This document shows, piece by piece, positions 17,760-28,394 of a stretch of DNA of 64,000 nt. Made by a program: the position numbers and the translations under genes. The notes beneath the pieces are model-generated. The model was not told the origin of the DNA and searched no databases. It saw nothing but the letters and a program-made list of their open reading frames with translations. Within the stretch, counting starts at the first letter, position 1, and every line of letters starts with the position of its first letter. This stretch comes from Poindextera sp036494815 (GTDB lineage Bacteria; Pseudomonadota; Alphaproteobacteria; Caulobacterales; Caulobacteraceae), in contig DASXNV010000112.1 in assembly GCA_036494815.1 (NCBI GenBank), positions 39,621 through 103,620 of the forward strand, given 5' to 3'.

Positions 17760-18131
17760 TCAGCCGGCGGGGCCTTTGAGCGACCGTAGCGCCTGTTCGT
17801 GCAGATAGGCGGCGATATCGGCGAGAGCCACATCCAGGGCGTCGCCCACCTGACTCAGCCGAGCCGTCCGCATTCCATCATCGCCCGAAAGCTCGACGGC
17901 CTCGCAAACCTCGGCCAGGGCGCCGGCGCCGATGCTTCTGGCCGAACCCTTCAGGGTGTGCGCCGCGTCGCGCCAGCCTTCGCTGGCGGCATGAGGATCC
18001 AACAGCCGCCGCCACAGGGCCGCCTGCTCGCAGAACAGGTTGAGCACCTCTTCCACCACCCCCTGATCGTGGGCGGCATAGGCCTCGAGATACGCGAAAT
18101 CCACCGCGCCGGTTATGTCGCGTCGCGCCAT
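17760..18131 (-). CDS. Orphan Hpt (histidine phosphotransfer) protein
   Basis: 123-residue single-domain Hpt protein. The phosphorylatable His58 lies in AAHTLKGSARSIGAGAL, matching the HxLKGxA consensus, within a predicted four-helix bundle. It would relay phosphate between a hybrid kinase and a response regulator. No kinase or regulator is adjacent, so the partners are unknown. It is convergent with the secreted protein gene, 24 bp apart. Confidence 0.88.
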   Translation of the reverse strand: MARRDITGAVDFAYLEAYAAHDQGVVEEVLNLFCEQAALWRRLLDPHAASEGWRDAAHTLKGSARSIGAGALAEVCEAVELSGDDGMRTARLSQVGDALDVALADIAAYLHEQALRSLKGPAG

Positions 18132-18239
18132 GCGGCCTCCCAGACTCAGACTACGTGCTGGGGATCATAGCCTAGCCTTGCGGGTCCGGCTCCGGCCCAA
18201 CCACCGCTTCCACAACAATTTGAATTATCTGAGGAAGGA

Positions 18240-18315
<76 letters not shown>

Positions 18316-18441
18316 GAAACTGGCGGAAGGTTAGGCCGCGCAGCAATCCCGGCGGGGTGTCTGAACGCCTCTTGAGGGGCGATTCCGACGAGTTCCGCTG
18401 GGGAGGCGCTCTCCTAACCGCCTTTTGCCCGCTTCGCAAGG

Positions 18442-19542
18442 CTAGGCTGCGACAAAGCCCTTCCAGGTCGCCATGTAGTCGATGAAGGCCGGACCGAGGC
18501 CCTCCTCGCGCAGATGCTCGCGCGTCACCGGCAGGGGGATGGGATGGAAGGCTTCGTCCGCCGCCACGCGCCGCGGGAAATCGTGATGCAGAATCGCGCC
18601 TCTGCCGATCAGGACGAAGTCTGCGCCGGCCTGCAGGCAGTCGCGCGCCCGCTCGGCGGTCAGCACCTTGCCGGCGACACCCAGCCGCACCGAACCGCGC
18701 TCCAGGTCGGTGAACCAGGACATCAGCCTGCGGCCCTTGAACTCGGCCTCCTCCGGCTCCTTGGTCACATCCCACAAAGACATGTCCAGATAATCGACAT
18801 CCCCCGCCCGCATCAGGCTCTGGGCCAGGTCCCGGATCTCGGCCAGCTTCAGGCCGAACCGTTCCGGCGACAAGCGAAGGCCCAGGTTGAAGTCCGGGCG
18901 GCAGCGGTCACGGATCCCGGCGATGATCTCATAGATCACCCGCGCCCGGTTCTCCAGCGTCCCGCCAAAGCGATCGCTGCGCTGGTTGATCTCGGGGCTG
19001 AGGAACTGACAGAGGATATAGCCGTGGGCGCCGTGGATCTCGACGCCGTCGAAGCCGGCCCGCTCGGCGCGCTGGGCGGCGGCGATGAAATCCTCGATCA
19101 ACTGCTCGACCTCGGCCTCGCTGAGCGCCCGAGCTCCAGTTTCAGCATCATCGGAGGGACAGACCGGCGCCTCGCCGATCAGATCCTTGGGCGCTCGCAT
19201 CCCGGCGTGATGCAACTGAGCCACCGCCAAGCTGCCCTCCGCCTTGATCGCCGCCGCCAACCGGGTCAGGCCCTCCAGATGCTCGTCGCCAAAGATGCCC
19301 AGCTGACCGGGGAAACCTTGGCCGATCCGTTGCACATGGGCGGCGCAGGTCATGGTCAGGCCAAAGCCACCCTTGGCGCGCAGGGTCAGCCAATGAAACT
19401 CGTCGTCCGACAGTCGCCCGTCCGCGTGGCTCTGCAGATTCGTCAACGGCGCCAGCATGAAGCGGTTTTTCATCGCCGGCCCATGCTTGAAGCCTAAGGC
19501 CGCGAACAGGCCGAGGTTGGACAAGGTTATGCTCCGCATCAT
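18442..19542 (-). CDS. NADH:flavin oxidoreductase, Old Yellow Enzyme family
   Basis: FMN-dependent ene-reductase, 366 residues forming a TIM barrel. Recognisable are NRFMLAPLTN, VAQLHHAGM, the segment EIHGAHGYILCQFLSP with its active-site region, NQRSDRFGG and the C-terminal FMN-phosphate site AGADFVLIGRGAI. Such enzymes reduce the C=C bond of enones. Divergent from the Baeyer-Villiger monooxygenase gene across 195 bp, which suggests joint use on an unsaturated cyclic ketone (inference). Confidence 0.92.
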   Translation of the reverse strand: MMRSITLSNLGLFAALGFKHGPAMKNRFMLAPLTNLQSHADGRLSDDEFHWLTLRAKGGFGLTMTCAAHVQRIGQGFPGQLGIFGDEHLEGLTRLAAAIKAEGSLAVAQLHHAGMRAPKDLIGEAPVCPSDDAETGARALSEAEVEQLIEDFIAAAQRAERAGFDGVEIHGAHGYILCQFLSPEINQRSDRFGGTLENRARVIYEIIAGIRDRCRPDFNLGLRLSPERFGLKLAEIRDLAQSLMRAGDVDYLDMSLWDVTKEPEEAEFKGRRLMSWFTDLERGSVRLGVAGKVLTAERARDCLQAGADFVLIGRGAILHHDFPRRVAADEAFHPIPLPVTREHLREEGLGPAFIDYMATWKGFVAA

Positions 19543-19737
19543 TCAAAAGGCGCCGTGAAACGGCCCCATCTTCCTAATTGTCCTCGGCGCTTGAGGCCAA
19601 GGCGACATTACGGCCTGCTCGCAAACATACTGAAACTTCGAACTGCAGACTTGATCCGAGCTGATGAAGCCCGCAGGCTAGGCGAAAGCTGTCAGGGCGC
19701 AACCTTGGACAGAAGAAAATCGCGAGGAACCGACATC

Positions 19738-21582
<1,845 letters not shown>

Positions 21583-21699
21583 CCGGTCCAAACTGAATTC
21601 GTGATCGCCGCCTGCCCTTAGGTCGCCGTTGATCCGGCCCGCTCCGACCGGCATCGTTCCCTTCGGCGCGATAAGACGCCAACCAGGGAGTGCGACGCG

Positions 21700-23526
21700 A
21701 TGAGCGAGACCAAGGTGGTTCGGATCGGAGGCGCCGGCGGCTTTCTGGGCGACAGCTCGACCGCGGCGCCGCAACTGCTGCGCGGCGGCCGGCTGGACTA
21801 CATGATCCTGGACTATCTGGCCGAGGCGACCATGTCGGCCCTGGGCCAGTTGAAGGCGGCGCGGCCGGACCAGGGCTATGCCCGCGACTTCACCGACTGG
21901 GTGTGGAAGGACAATCTGCACGACTTCAAGGCCCAGGGCGTGCGCGTTGTCACCAACGCCGGCGGCCTCAACCCTCGGGCCTGCCGCGAGCGCATGGAGG
22001 CCTTGGCCGCCGATGCGGGCCTCAGCTTCAAGATCGCGATCATCGAAGGCGACGATTTGCAGGACCGCCTGCCGCAACTGGCCCAACGGGATTTCAGGGA
22101 GATGTTTACGGGCGCGCCCTTCCCCAATCCCGCAAAGGCCTTCTCCGCCAACGCCTATTTCGGCGGCGCGCCGATCGCCGCCGCCCTGGCCACCGGGGCC
22201 GAGGTGGTGATCACCGGGCGGGTGGTCGACAGCGCCCTCACCCTTGGCCCGCTTATGTACGAATTCGGCTGGACCGCCGATGACCACGACCGGCTTTCAG
22301 CTGGCTCCCTGGCCGGCCACGTGATCGAGTGCGGCGCTCAGGCGACCGGCGGCCTGTTCACCGACTGGGAGGACGTGGAGGACTGGGCCCATATCGGCTA
22401 TCCGATCGTCGAGTGTCACGCGAACGGTGACTTTATCGTCGCCAAGCCGGACGGCACGGGCGGCCTGGTCAGCCCTGCCGCCGTGGCCGAGCAAATCCTC
22501 TACGAGGTCGGCGATCCCCAGGCCTACGCCCTGCCCGATGTGGTCTGCGACTTCTCCCAGGTGCGCGTCGAGGCCATCGGTCCGCAGCGCGTACTCGTGA
22601 CCGGCGCCAAGGGCTATGCGCCCAGCGGCAGGCTGAAGGTCTGTGTCACCTATGAGGACGGCTGGCGGTTCATCGGAACCATGCCGGTGGTGGGCCGCGA
22701 CGCCGGCCGCAAGGCCCTGCGCCAGGCCGAAGCGGTGCTGATCCGGGTCGATGAAATGCTCCGCGACCGCAACCTGCCGCCCTTGCGTGACCATCGCATC
22801 GAGCTTCTGGGCGCGGAGGCCAGCTATGGCGCCCAGGCCCGTCCTGAGGCCCAGGCTAGCCGCGAGGTGATCTGCCGCCTGGGCGCCGAGCATGACAGCG
22901 CCAAGGCTCTGGCGGTGATGGCGCGGGAGTTCGATTCGCCGACCACCTCCATGAGCGTGGGTTCCACCGGCTGGTTCGGCGGCCGGCCGACGATTTCGCC
23001 GGTGGCGCGGGTGTTCTCGATCCTGCTGCCGGGCGACGAGACGCCGGCCAGTGTCTCGCTCGGCGACCAGGCCCTGAAGGTCGCCGCGCCGGCGCCAGCC
23101 AAGCCGTTCGACGCCGCAGAGATCACCCGGCCAGCGGCGCCTGCGGATCCTTCGCCGGAGGCGGACATGGTCACCGTGCCGCTGATCGACATCGCGTGGG
23201 CCCGGTCAGGCGACAAGGGCGATGCTTTCAACGTTGGGGTCATCGCGCGTCGAACGGACTATCTGCCCTGGATCCGCAAGGCTTTGAACCAGGAAGCGGT
23301 TTTGACCTTCTTCGCTCACGAGTTTGAGGGCGCGCCTGCGCCGCAAGTGATCCGCTACGACTTGCCTGGATTGAATGCGATCAATCTGCACTGCCTCCAG
23401 GCCCTGGGCGGTGGCCAGTTCGCCAGCCTGAGGCTGGATCCCCTGGCCAAGGGCAAGGCTCAGCAGCTTCTCGACATGCGGGTTCACATTCCAGCCAGGC
23501 TGGCGCCGAGGATCGGACGCGCTTAA
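21700..23526 (+). CDS. AtuA-like (DUF1446) acyclic terpene utilisation family protein
   Basis: The 608-residue protein has two parts: the DUF1446/AtuA domain (about 1-450; VRIGGAGGFLGDS, LDYLAEATM, ITGRVVDSALTLGP) and the C-terminal AtuA-associated domain (about 490-605; DIAWARSGDKGDAFNVGVIAR). AtuA is needed for citronellol/geraniol use in Pseudomonas, though its reaction is not well defined. Same strand as the monooxygenase, 117 bp downstream. It ends overlapping the convergent cheE by 4 bp. Confidence 0.88.
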   Translation: MSETKVVRIGGAGGFLGDSSTAAPQLLRGGRLDYMILDYLAEATMSALGQLKAARPDQGYARDFTDWVWKDNLHDFKAQGVRVVTNAGGLNPRACRERMEALAADAGLSFKIAIIEGDDLQDRLPQLAQRDFREMFTGAPFPNPAKAFSANAYFGGAPIAAALATGAEVVITGRVVDSALTLGPLMYEFGWTADDHDRLSAGSLAGHVIECGAQATGGLFTDWEDVEDWAHIGYPIVECHANGDFIVAKPDGTGGLVSPAAVAEQILYEVGDPQAYALPDVVCDFSQVRVEAIGPQRVLVTGAKGYAPSGRLKVCVTYEDGWRFIGTMPVVGRDAGRKALRQAEAVLIRVDEMLRDRNLPPLRDHRIELLGAEASYGAQARPEAQASREVICRLGAEHDSAKALAVMAREFDSPTTSMSVGSTGWFGGRPTISPVARVFSILLPGDETPASVSLGDQALKVAAPAPAKPFDAAEITRPAAPADPSPEADMVTVPLIDIAWARSGDKGDAFNVGVIARRTDYLPWIRKALNQEAVLTFFAHEFEGAPAPQVIRYDLPGLNAINLHCLQALGGGQFASLRLDPLAKGKAQQLLDMRVHIPARLAPRIGRA

Positions 23527-24026
23527 ACCGGCGCTTGGTCTGGGACCGCTCCTTCGAAATCCGGCTTGGGAAGGCGGTTGTGTATCTTCTTCAAGCCCAA
23601 AAAAATCTGGGCGCGCGCCTCGGCAGGCAGCTTGCCCTGATCCATGCGCAGGAGTTGCAGCGCATCGATATGGACATCGATCGACGGCCAATCCCAACGC
23701 TGCAGGCCAAGGCAACGATCGGTGAGTTCGCAAAGGTGGAACGCCGCGCGGTCGATTTCCAGCTCCGGAACCGGGGCGGCGCAGTCGATGATCCGGCTCG
23801 CCAGCATGTACAGTTCCTGTAGGTCCTCATCGCCCATTCGGTTGGCCCGGCCATAGACCCGCACGATTTCGGCGATCAGCCCGTCGATCTGCGCCAGGCT
23901 CGGCTCACGCAGATCATCAAGAGCCTGCTTGCCCTTGGTCAGAGCTTCGATCGCTCTCATGCCGCCGGCTTTGAGAATCTTATTGCGGAGCTTGTTCGGC
24001 ACCCGGAACATGCGAACTTCGCTCAT
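23523..24026 (-). CDS. cheE: CheE-like protein, last gene of the che operon
   Basis: 167 residues, alpha-helical, no known catalytic motif. The name comes from position: it follows cheD-cheU-cheY at the end of a chemotaxis operon arranged like that of Caulobacter crescentus, where the last gene is cheE. It starts by overlapping the upstream response regulator by 4 bp (ATGA). Internal GLIAEIVRVYGRANRMGDEDLQ and repeated Leu/Ile heptads suggest a small helical bundle. Function unknown, possibly flagellar-motor or CheY related. Confidence 0.7.
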   Translation of the reverse strand: MSEVRMFRVPNKLRNKILKAGGMRAIEALTKGKQALDDLREPSLAQIDGLIAEIVRVYGRANRMGDEDLQELYMLASRIIDCAAPVPELEIDRAAFHLCELTDRCLGLQRWDWPSIDVHIDALQLLRMDQGKLPAEARAQIFLGLKKIHNRLPKPDFEGAVPDQAPV

Positions 24027-24631
24027 AGGTTCACCTTCATGGGCTTCACCAGCCCGTCGATCTGGTCCTGGGATAGGTTCGGCGTGGACGCCAGACCCAC
24101 TTCTTGCGACAGGTCGTCCCTGCGTCGTCCCTCCGTGCCAGCCGGTGGCCCCTCCCGTTTGAAGCGCCTGTCCGGACCGGCATAGGTATCGGTCTCCACG
24201 AACATGCGATCTTCCTTGGCCACCCAGAAGATCCGGTCGAGCAGAACCTTGGGTGTGATCGGCTTGGCGACCACGAAATTGGCGCCGCAGTCGCGCGCTT
24301 TGAAAATCATGGTTTCGCGCGTGTGCCCGGTGATCAGCAGGATCGGGACATGGGCGTTGGGCTGGTTGGGCAATCGCCGCACGGCCTGGATGAACTCATA
24401 GCCATCCATCTCGGGCATATTGGCGTCAGTCATGATGAAATCGAACGACTGAAGCGCGATCTGTCTCAGGGCGTCTTCGGCGCTCTCGCACTTGACCATG
24501 ATGCGCACGCCAAACCCAGCGATCACTTGGCTGAGGATATCCAGGGATTGCTGATTGTCGTCCACCAGCAACACATTCACCTTCTCCAGATTTATGCGGG
24601 TATTTGGCGAAGGGTTACTGACGGAGACCAT
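24023..24631 (-). CDS. cheYIII: CheY-like response regulator with C-terminal tail
   Basis: 202 residues. The receiver domain spans about 17-140, with acidic pair DD at 24-25, phospho-acceptor Asp69 (MTDANMP), Thr in LLITGHT and Lys in VVAKPITP. A roughly 60-residue charged tail follows (GPDRRFKREGPP...), unlike the short cheYs upstream. The tail suggests a docking role rather than simple motor binding. It sits between cheU (8-bp gap) and cheE (4-bp overlap). Confidence 0.9.
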   Translation of the reverse strand: MVSVSNPSPNTRINLEKVNVLLVDDNQQSLDILSQVIAGFGVRIMVKCESAEDALRQIALQSFDFIMTDANMPEMDGYEFIQAVRRLPNQPNAHVPILLITGHTRETMIFKARDCGANFVVAKPITPKVLLDRIFWVAKEDRMFVETDTYAGPDRRFKREGPPAGTEGRRRDDLSQEVGLASTPNLSQDQIDGLVKPMKVNL

Positions 24632-24639
24632 GATTCAGC

Positions 24640-25035
24640 TCAGAACATTTCCATGTCACCCGCCGGCGCGCGCACATGATCCGGCAGACTACGGGCGCCG
24701 CCATCAAGGCGGTCGGCGACTTCGGCCAGGCCGATGCCTTCGGTGATCTTGGATGCGGGCACAGCCCATTCAGGCATCGCCTCGCCCGCCAGGCTGTGCA
24801 AGGCCGTGGCGATGGCGCGCAGTTGCTGGCTCAGACGGTCCAGATCCTGGGCCCGCGCGATCAGCTCCGGGGTCGGTTCCTTGGCCGTAAAGAAGCCCGC
24901 CGAAATCGCCTGGCAGTCATCGCAGAACTCCGCCGCCCGGGCGGCTTCCGCGCCCAGGCGATTGGCGAGTTCACGAACCGGCAGGTCGGCCAGGGCGTCT
25001 TCTTGTTTGCGTTTTTCGTTTGGCATGGGGCTCAT
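24640..25035 (-). CDS. cheU: CheU-like protein of the chemotaxis operon
   Basis: 131 residues, no catalytic motif seen; mostly helical with an acidic C-terminus (PAGDMEMF). Named by synteny with Caulobacter, where cheU lies between cheD and the third cheY. The start is uncertain: ATG 25035 is taken, while ATG 25026 or GTG 25050 (overlapping cheD) are also possible, and none has a strong Shine-Dalgarno sequence. Function unknown. Confidence 0.68.
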   Translation of the reverse strand: MSPMPNEKRKQEDALADLPVRELANRLGAEAARAAEFCDDCQAISAGFFTAKEPTPELIARAQDLDRLSQQLRAIATALHSLAGEAMPEWAVPASKITEGIGLAEVADRLDGGARSLPDHVRAPAGDMEMF

Positions 25036-25043
25036 GTCGGCGC

Positions 25044-25622
25044 TTACCACAATTCGACTGCACCGGTATCCACCGGCGTTGGGGGCCGACGAACCAGTCG
25101 GGTTTCCTGTTCGGCGATTGAACGATCTTCGACCATTCGCTGGCGAACTCGGCCACTGATGGGCCAGTATTCCACCCGACGGGCGCTGCGCCCGCGCAAG
25201 CTGCCGCCCGACACCGGAATGCCTTCGTCGCGCATGAACTGCTCGGCAAAGCTGGCGTTGCTGTCACCGATGTCCTGCAGGGTGTCGAACAGTTTGGCGC
25301 CGCCAAACAGCTTGACCTCCAGGCGATCGCGGCGCGCGCCACGCTTCAGAAGGTCGTTGATCAGCAACTCCATGGCATAGGCGCCATAGCGAACCTGGTC
25401 CGATCCCGTAGTTCCGTTCTGCGGATTGGCCAGCAAAAAATGGTTCATGCCACCGACCCCCGCCATGGGATCGCGCATGCAGGCGGCCACGCAGGAGCCC
25501 AGCACCGTGGTCAGGACCACGCCCGGATCGTCGATCACGCGATACTCACCCTGAATGACCGCGATTTTTCGGGCCTGAGCATAGTCGTCGTCGGGCGCCG
25601 CCCGAGCATGGGGTGAATTCAT
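25044..25622 (-). CDS. cheD: Chemoreceptor glutamine deamidase
   Basis: Deamidates receptor glutamines and, in some bacteria, works with CheC. The catalytic Cys44 lies in TTVLGSCVAAC and His61 in GGMNHF, 17 residues apart as in characterised CheD. A Thr lies just before the Cys. At 192 residues it carries a C-terminal arginine-rich extension (SGRVRQRMVEDR). Translationally coupled to the upstream cheY by a 4-bp overlap. Confidence 0.94.
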   Translation of the reverse strand: MNSPHARAAPDDDYAQARKIAVIQGEYRVIDDPGVVLTTVLGSCVAACMRDPMAGVGGMNHFLLANPQNGTTGSDQVRYGAYAMELLINDLLKRGARRDRLEVKLFGGAKLFDTLQDIGDSNASFAEQFMRDEGIPVSGGSLRGRSARRVEYWPISGRVRQRMVEDRSIAEQETRLVRRPPTPVDTGAVELW

Positions 25623-26008
25623 GTGAGCGCCCCAAAAACTTCTTCGATCTTCTCGCGCAGCGTTACGACGGTGAACGGCTTGACCAAATAGTTGTTCACG
25701 CCGAACTGCGCCGCACGATCGACCAGATCCTTGTCCGCACGCCCGGTCAGCATGATGAACGCGGTCTGCCTCAGGGGCGGGTGAGCCCGGATGGCCCTCA
25801 GCAAGCCCAGGCCGTCCAGCTTGGGCATGTTGAAGTCGGAGATCACCAGGTGCGCGGGCTTAGTGATCAGCGCGCGCAGAGCGTCTTCGCCATCAGCCGC
25901 CTCGCGCACATCGGTTACCCCGATGTGCTGCAGCCCATTGCGGACCAGCGAGCGGATGGTGAGTTGGTCGTCGACGACGAGGATTTGGAGCGCGGATGCA
26001 GCGGGCAT
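25619..26008 (-). CDS. cheYII: Chemotaxis response regulator CheY (second)
   Basis: 129-residue single receiver domain. DD at 13-14, phospho-acceptor Asp58 in VISDFNMP, Thr in IMLTGRAD and Lys in YLVKPFT are all present. No output domain, so it is a motor-binding or phosphate-sink CheY. Starts 7 bp after cheB and overlaps cheD by 4 bp. Confidence 0.93.
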   Translation of the reverse strand: MPAASALQILVVDDQLTIRSLVRNGLQHIGVTDVREAADGEDALRALITKPAHLVISDFNMPKLDGLGLLRAIRAHPPLRQTAFIMLTGRADKDLVDRAAQFGVNNYLVKPFTVVTLREKIEEVFGALT

Positions 26009-26015
26009 GGCGGTC

Positions 26016-27044
26016 TCAGTGCAGGTTTGCGCACTGGTCGAGGATGGCCTCGCCCAGGGCTGACAGTGGAAGTTGACGCTCTACAGCGCCGATTTCATGA
26101 GCCGCCCGCGGCATGCCGTAGACGACGCAGGTGGATTCATCCTGGCCCAGAGTGCGGGCGCCGGCCTGGCGCATTGTCAACAGGCCTTGCGCGCCGTCAC
26201 GGCCCATCCCGGTGAGGATTACGCCCATTGCGGCCGCGCCGGTGGCCTCGGCCACGGACTTGAACAGCACATCCACCGACGGGCGATGGCCACTGACGGG
26301 ATCGCCTTCGCGCAGGCGGCAACGCAACGCGCCACCGGAGCGGACCACTTCTAGATGGGTGGCGCCGCCAGGAGCCAGGAAGATCCGGCCAGGCTCCAGC
26401 ACCGCGCCATCATAGGCTTCCTCAACCGCGGCGCCGCAGGATCGATCCAGGCGGGCGGCGAAGCTCTTGGTGAAGGTCGCCGGCATGTGCTGGGTCAGCA
26501 CGGTCGCCGGACAGGTTTCAGGAAAACGGCTGATGATCTGCAGCAAGGCCTCGACCCCGCCGGTGGAAGATCCGATGGCCACCACAGCGCCGTTGGTTCG
26601 ATAGCCGGTCCGGCGCGGAGACGGGGCGCTGTTGGAGCGCGGCCGCACGGTGGAGCGGGCCGCCGACTTCACCCGCAGCGTCAGTTCGGCGAACACCTCG
26701 TTGCTGTTGGCCAGATTGGCCGGTTTGGCGATGCAGTCCACCGCCCCGATTTCCAGCGCCTGCAGCGTGGCTTCCGCTCCAGCGAGGGTCAGGGTCGACA
26801 CCATGACCACCGGCATCGGCCGCAGGCGCATGATCTTTTCGAGGAACTCCAGCCCGTTCATGTTGGGCATCTCGATATCGAGGGTCAGGACATCGGGATT
26901 GAGCGACTTGATCGCTTCACGAGCTTCCAGCGGATCGCCCGCGGTTCCCACCACCTCGATATCCGGGTCGCGCCGAAGCGCGGCGGTTATCAATCCCCTC
27001 ATGGTGGCGGAGTCGTCGACCACGAGAACGCGTACTTTGGCCAT
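26016..27044 (-). CDS. cheB: Protein-glutamate methylesterase CheB
   Basis: 342 residues in two parts. The receiver domain (about 1-125) has Asp56 in LTLDIEMPNMNG. The methylesterase domain (about 150-335) has catalytic Ser in AIGSSTGGVEAL, His in TQHMPATFT and Asp in GMGRDGAQGL. Removes methyl groups from chemoreceptors when phosphorylated by CheA. Three bases separate it from cheR. Confidence 0.96.
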   Translation of the reverse strand: MAKVRVLVVDDSATMRGLITAALRRDPDIEVVGTAGDPLEAREAIKSLNPDVLTLDIEMPNMNGLEFLEKIMRLRPMPVVMVSTLTLAGAEATLQALEIGAVDCIAKPANLANSNEVFAELTLRVKSAARSTVRPRSNSAPSPRRTGYRTNGAVVAIGSSTGGVEALLQIISRFPETCPATVLTQHMPATFTKSFAARLDRSCGAAVEEAYDGAVLEPGRIFLAPGGATHLEVVRSGGALRCRLREGDPVSGHRPSVDVLFKSVAEATGAAAMGVILTGMGRDGAQGLLTMRQAGARTLGQDESTCVVYGMPRAAHEIGAVERQLPLSALGEAILDQCANLH

Positions 27045-27047
27045 GGA

Positions 27048-27929
27048 TCAGCTCACCTTGACTTGACGGTAGGTGGTTAGGCCATCGGTATCGAAGCCAG
27101 GCACGCCGACCCGTTCGGAATGCCCCACATAGAGTCGGGCGCCGGGCAGCAGGCGCTCGTGGAACCGCTTGAAAATGCGCTCCTGCGTCGGCTCGTCAAA
27201 ATAGATCACCACGTTGCGGCAGAATATCGCCTGGAAGTGCCCCTTCATGGGCCAGTCGCCCATCAGGTTGAGCGGCCTGAAGGCCACCAGTGACCGAGCG
27301 GCCTCACCAATCCGCCAACCGCGTGAATCCTCGGGATCCCGCTCCATCCAGCGCGAGCGCACCGCGCTCGGAATCGCTTCCACCAGGTCCTCGGCGTAGC
27401 AAGCCGCCATACCCTTGGCGATGACATTGGTGTCGATATCCGTCGCCAGGATCTTGACGTCATAGTTGGCGGCGTCCGGCATGGCCGACAGAATAGTCAG
27501 GGCCATCGAATAGGGCTCCTGCCCCGTCGAACAGCCTGCGGACCAGATGCGCAGCCGGGCGCCCTTGCGCACGCCGTCAATGGCCGGCTGGATCACGTGC
27601 TGCAGCAGGTGGTCGAAATGGTGCGGCTCGCGGAAGAAGCGGGTGACGTTGGTCGTCAGCGCCCGGAGCATGTTGTGACGCTCTTCTTCGCCGTCCGACG
27701 TCGCCACCATTTCGCAATATTCGCGAAAACTGTTCAGGCCCAGGGTGCGCAGACGCTTGGCCAGCCGGGAATAGACCAGAGTGGTCTTGGATTCCGGCAG
27801 GCTGATGCCCGAGGTTTCGTAGAGCAAGGCGGCGATGCGGCGAAAGTCTTCCGCGGTGAAGGGATATTCTCCCTGGACCACGGTCTCGTTGCCACGCGAC
27901 GCTGATGATGGGCGGACTGCGAGACTCAT
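27048..27929 (-). CDS. cheR: Chemoreceptor methyltransferase CheR
   Basis: SAM-dependent methylation of receptor glutamates. 293 residues from the ATG overlapping the cheW stop (ATGA). An N-terminal helical domain with TTNVTRFFREPHHF precedes the methyltransferase fold: IWSAGCSTGQEPYSMA (SAM loop), ILATDIDTNVI and FCRNVVIYF. The beta-subdomain region is present, which in other CheRs binds the receptor C-terminal pentapeptide, relevant to the tail of the operon's own receptor. Confidence 0.95.
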   Translation of the reverse strand: MSLAVRPSSASRGNETVVQGEYPFTAEDFRRIAALLYETSGISLPESKTTLVYSRLAKRLRTLGLNSFREYCEMVATSDGEEERHNMLRALTTNVTRFFREPHHFDHLLQHVIQPAIDGVRKGARLRIWSAGCSTGQEPYSMALTILSAMPDAANYDVKILATDIDTNVIAKGMAACYAEDLVEAIPSAVRSRWMERDPEDSRGWRIGEAARSLVAFRPLNLMGDWPMKGHFQAIFCRNVVIYFDEPTQERIFKRFHERLLPGARLYVGHSERVGVPGFDTDGLTTYRQVKVS

Positions 27930-28390
27930 GCTGCAAGCTGTTCCAATTCGGGCAGAAGACGATCCAGGGCGATCAGACTGATCATCCGGCTGTCGATCGA
28001 GATCAGGCCGCGCACGAAGCTGCGCACCCGGTCGCAGGCCACATCCGGCGCCACTTGCAGCATGTCGTCGGTGATCATCAGGATGTCCGACACGGCATCG
28101 ACCAGCAGGCCGATCATGCGCTCGCCGACCTTGACCACGATGATCACGCTCCGGGCCGAGGTCTCGGCCGTGGCGAAGCCCAGGCGAGCGGCCAGATCCA
28201 TGATCGGCAGCACCGCGCCACGCAGGTTGATCACCCCGCAGATGAAGGGCGGCGATTGCGGCAGAGGCGTGGCCGGCGTCCAACCTCGGATTTCCCGCAC
28301 GGCCATGATGTCGACGCAGAACTCCTGCTCTCCGATGCGGAAGGAGATCAGCTCGCGGCGATCCAGCAAATTTACGTTGGGTTCGGTCAT
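27926..28390 (-). CDS. cheW: Chemotaxis coupling protein CheW
   Basis: 154 residues forming one CheW/SH3-like domain (LISFRIGEQEFCVDIMAVREI, CGVINLRGAVLPIMDLAARLG). Links receptors to CheA. The ATG at 28390 lies 4 bp after the cheA stop; an upstream in-frame start would overlap cheA. Stop overlaps cheR by 4 bp. Confidence 0.95.
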   Translation of the reverse strand: MTEPNVNLLDRRELISFRIGEQEFCVDIMAVREIRGWTPATPLPQSPPFICGVINLRGAVLPIMDLAARLGFATAETSARSVIIVVKVGERMIGLLVDAVSDILMITDDMLQVAPDVACDRVRSFVRGLISIDSRMISLIALDRLLPELEQLAA

Positions 28391-28394
28391 GGAT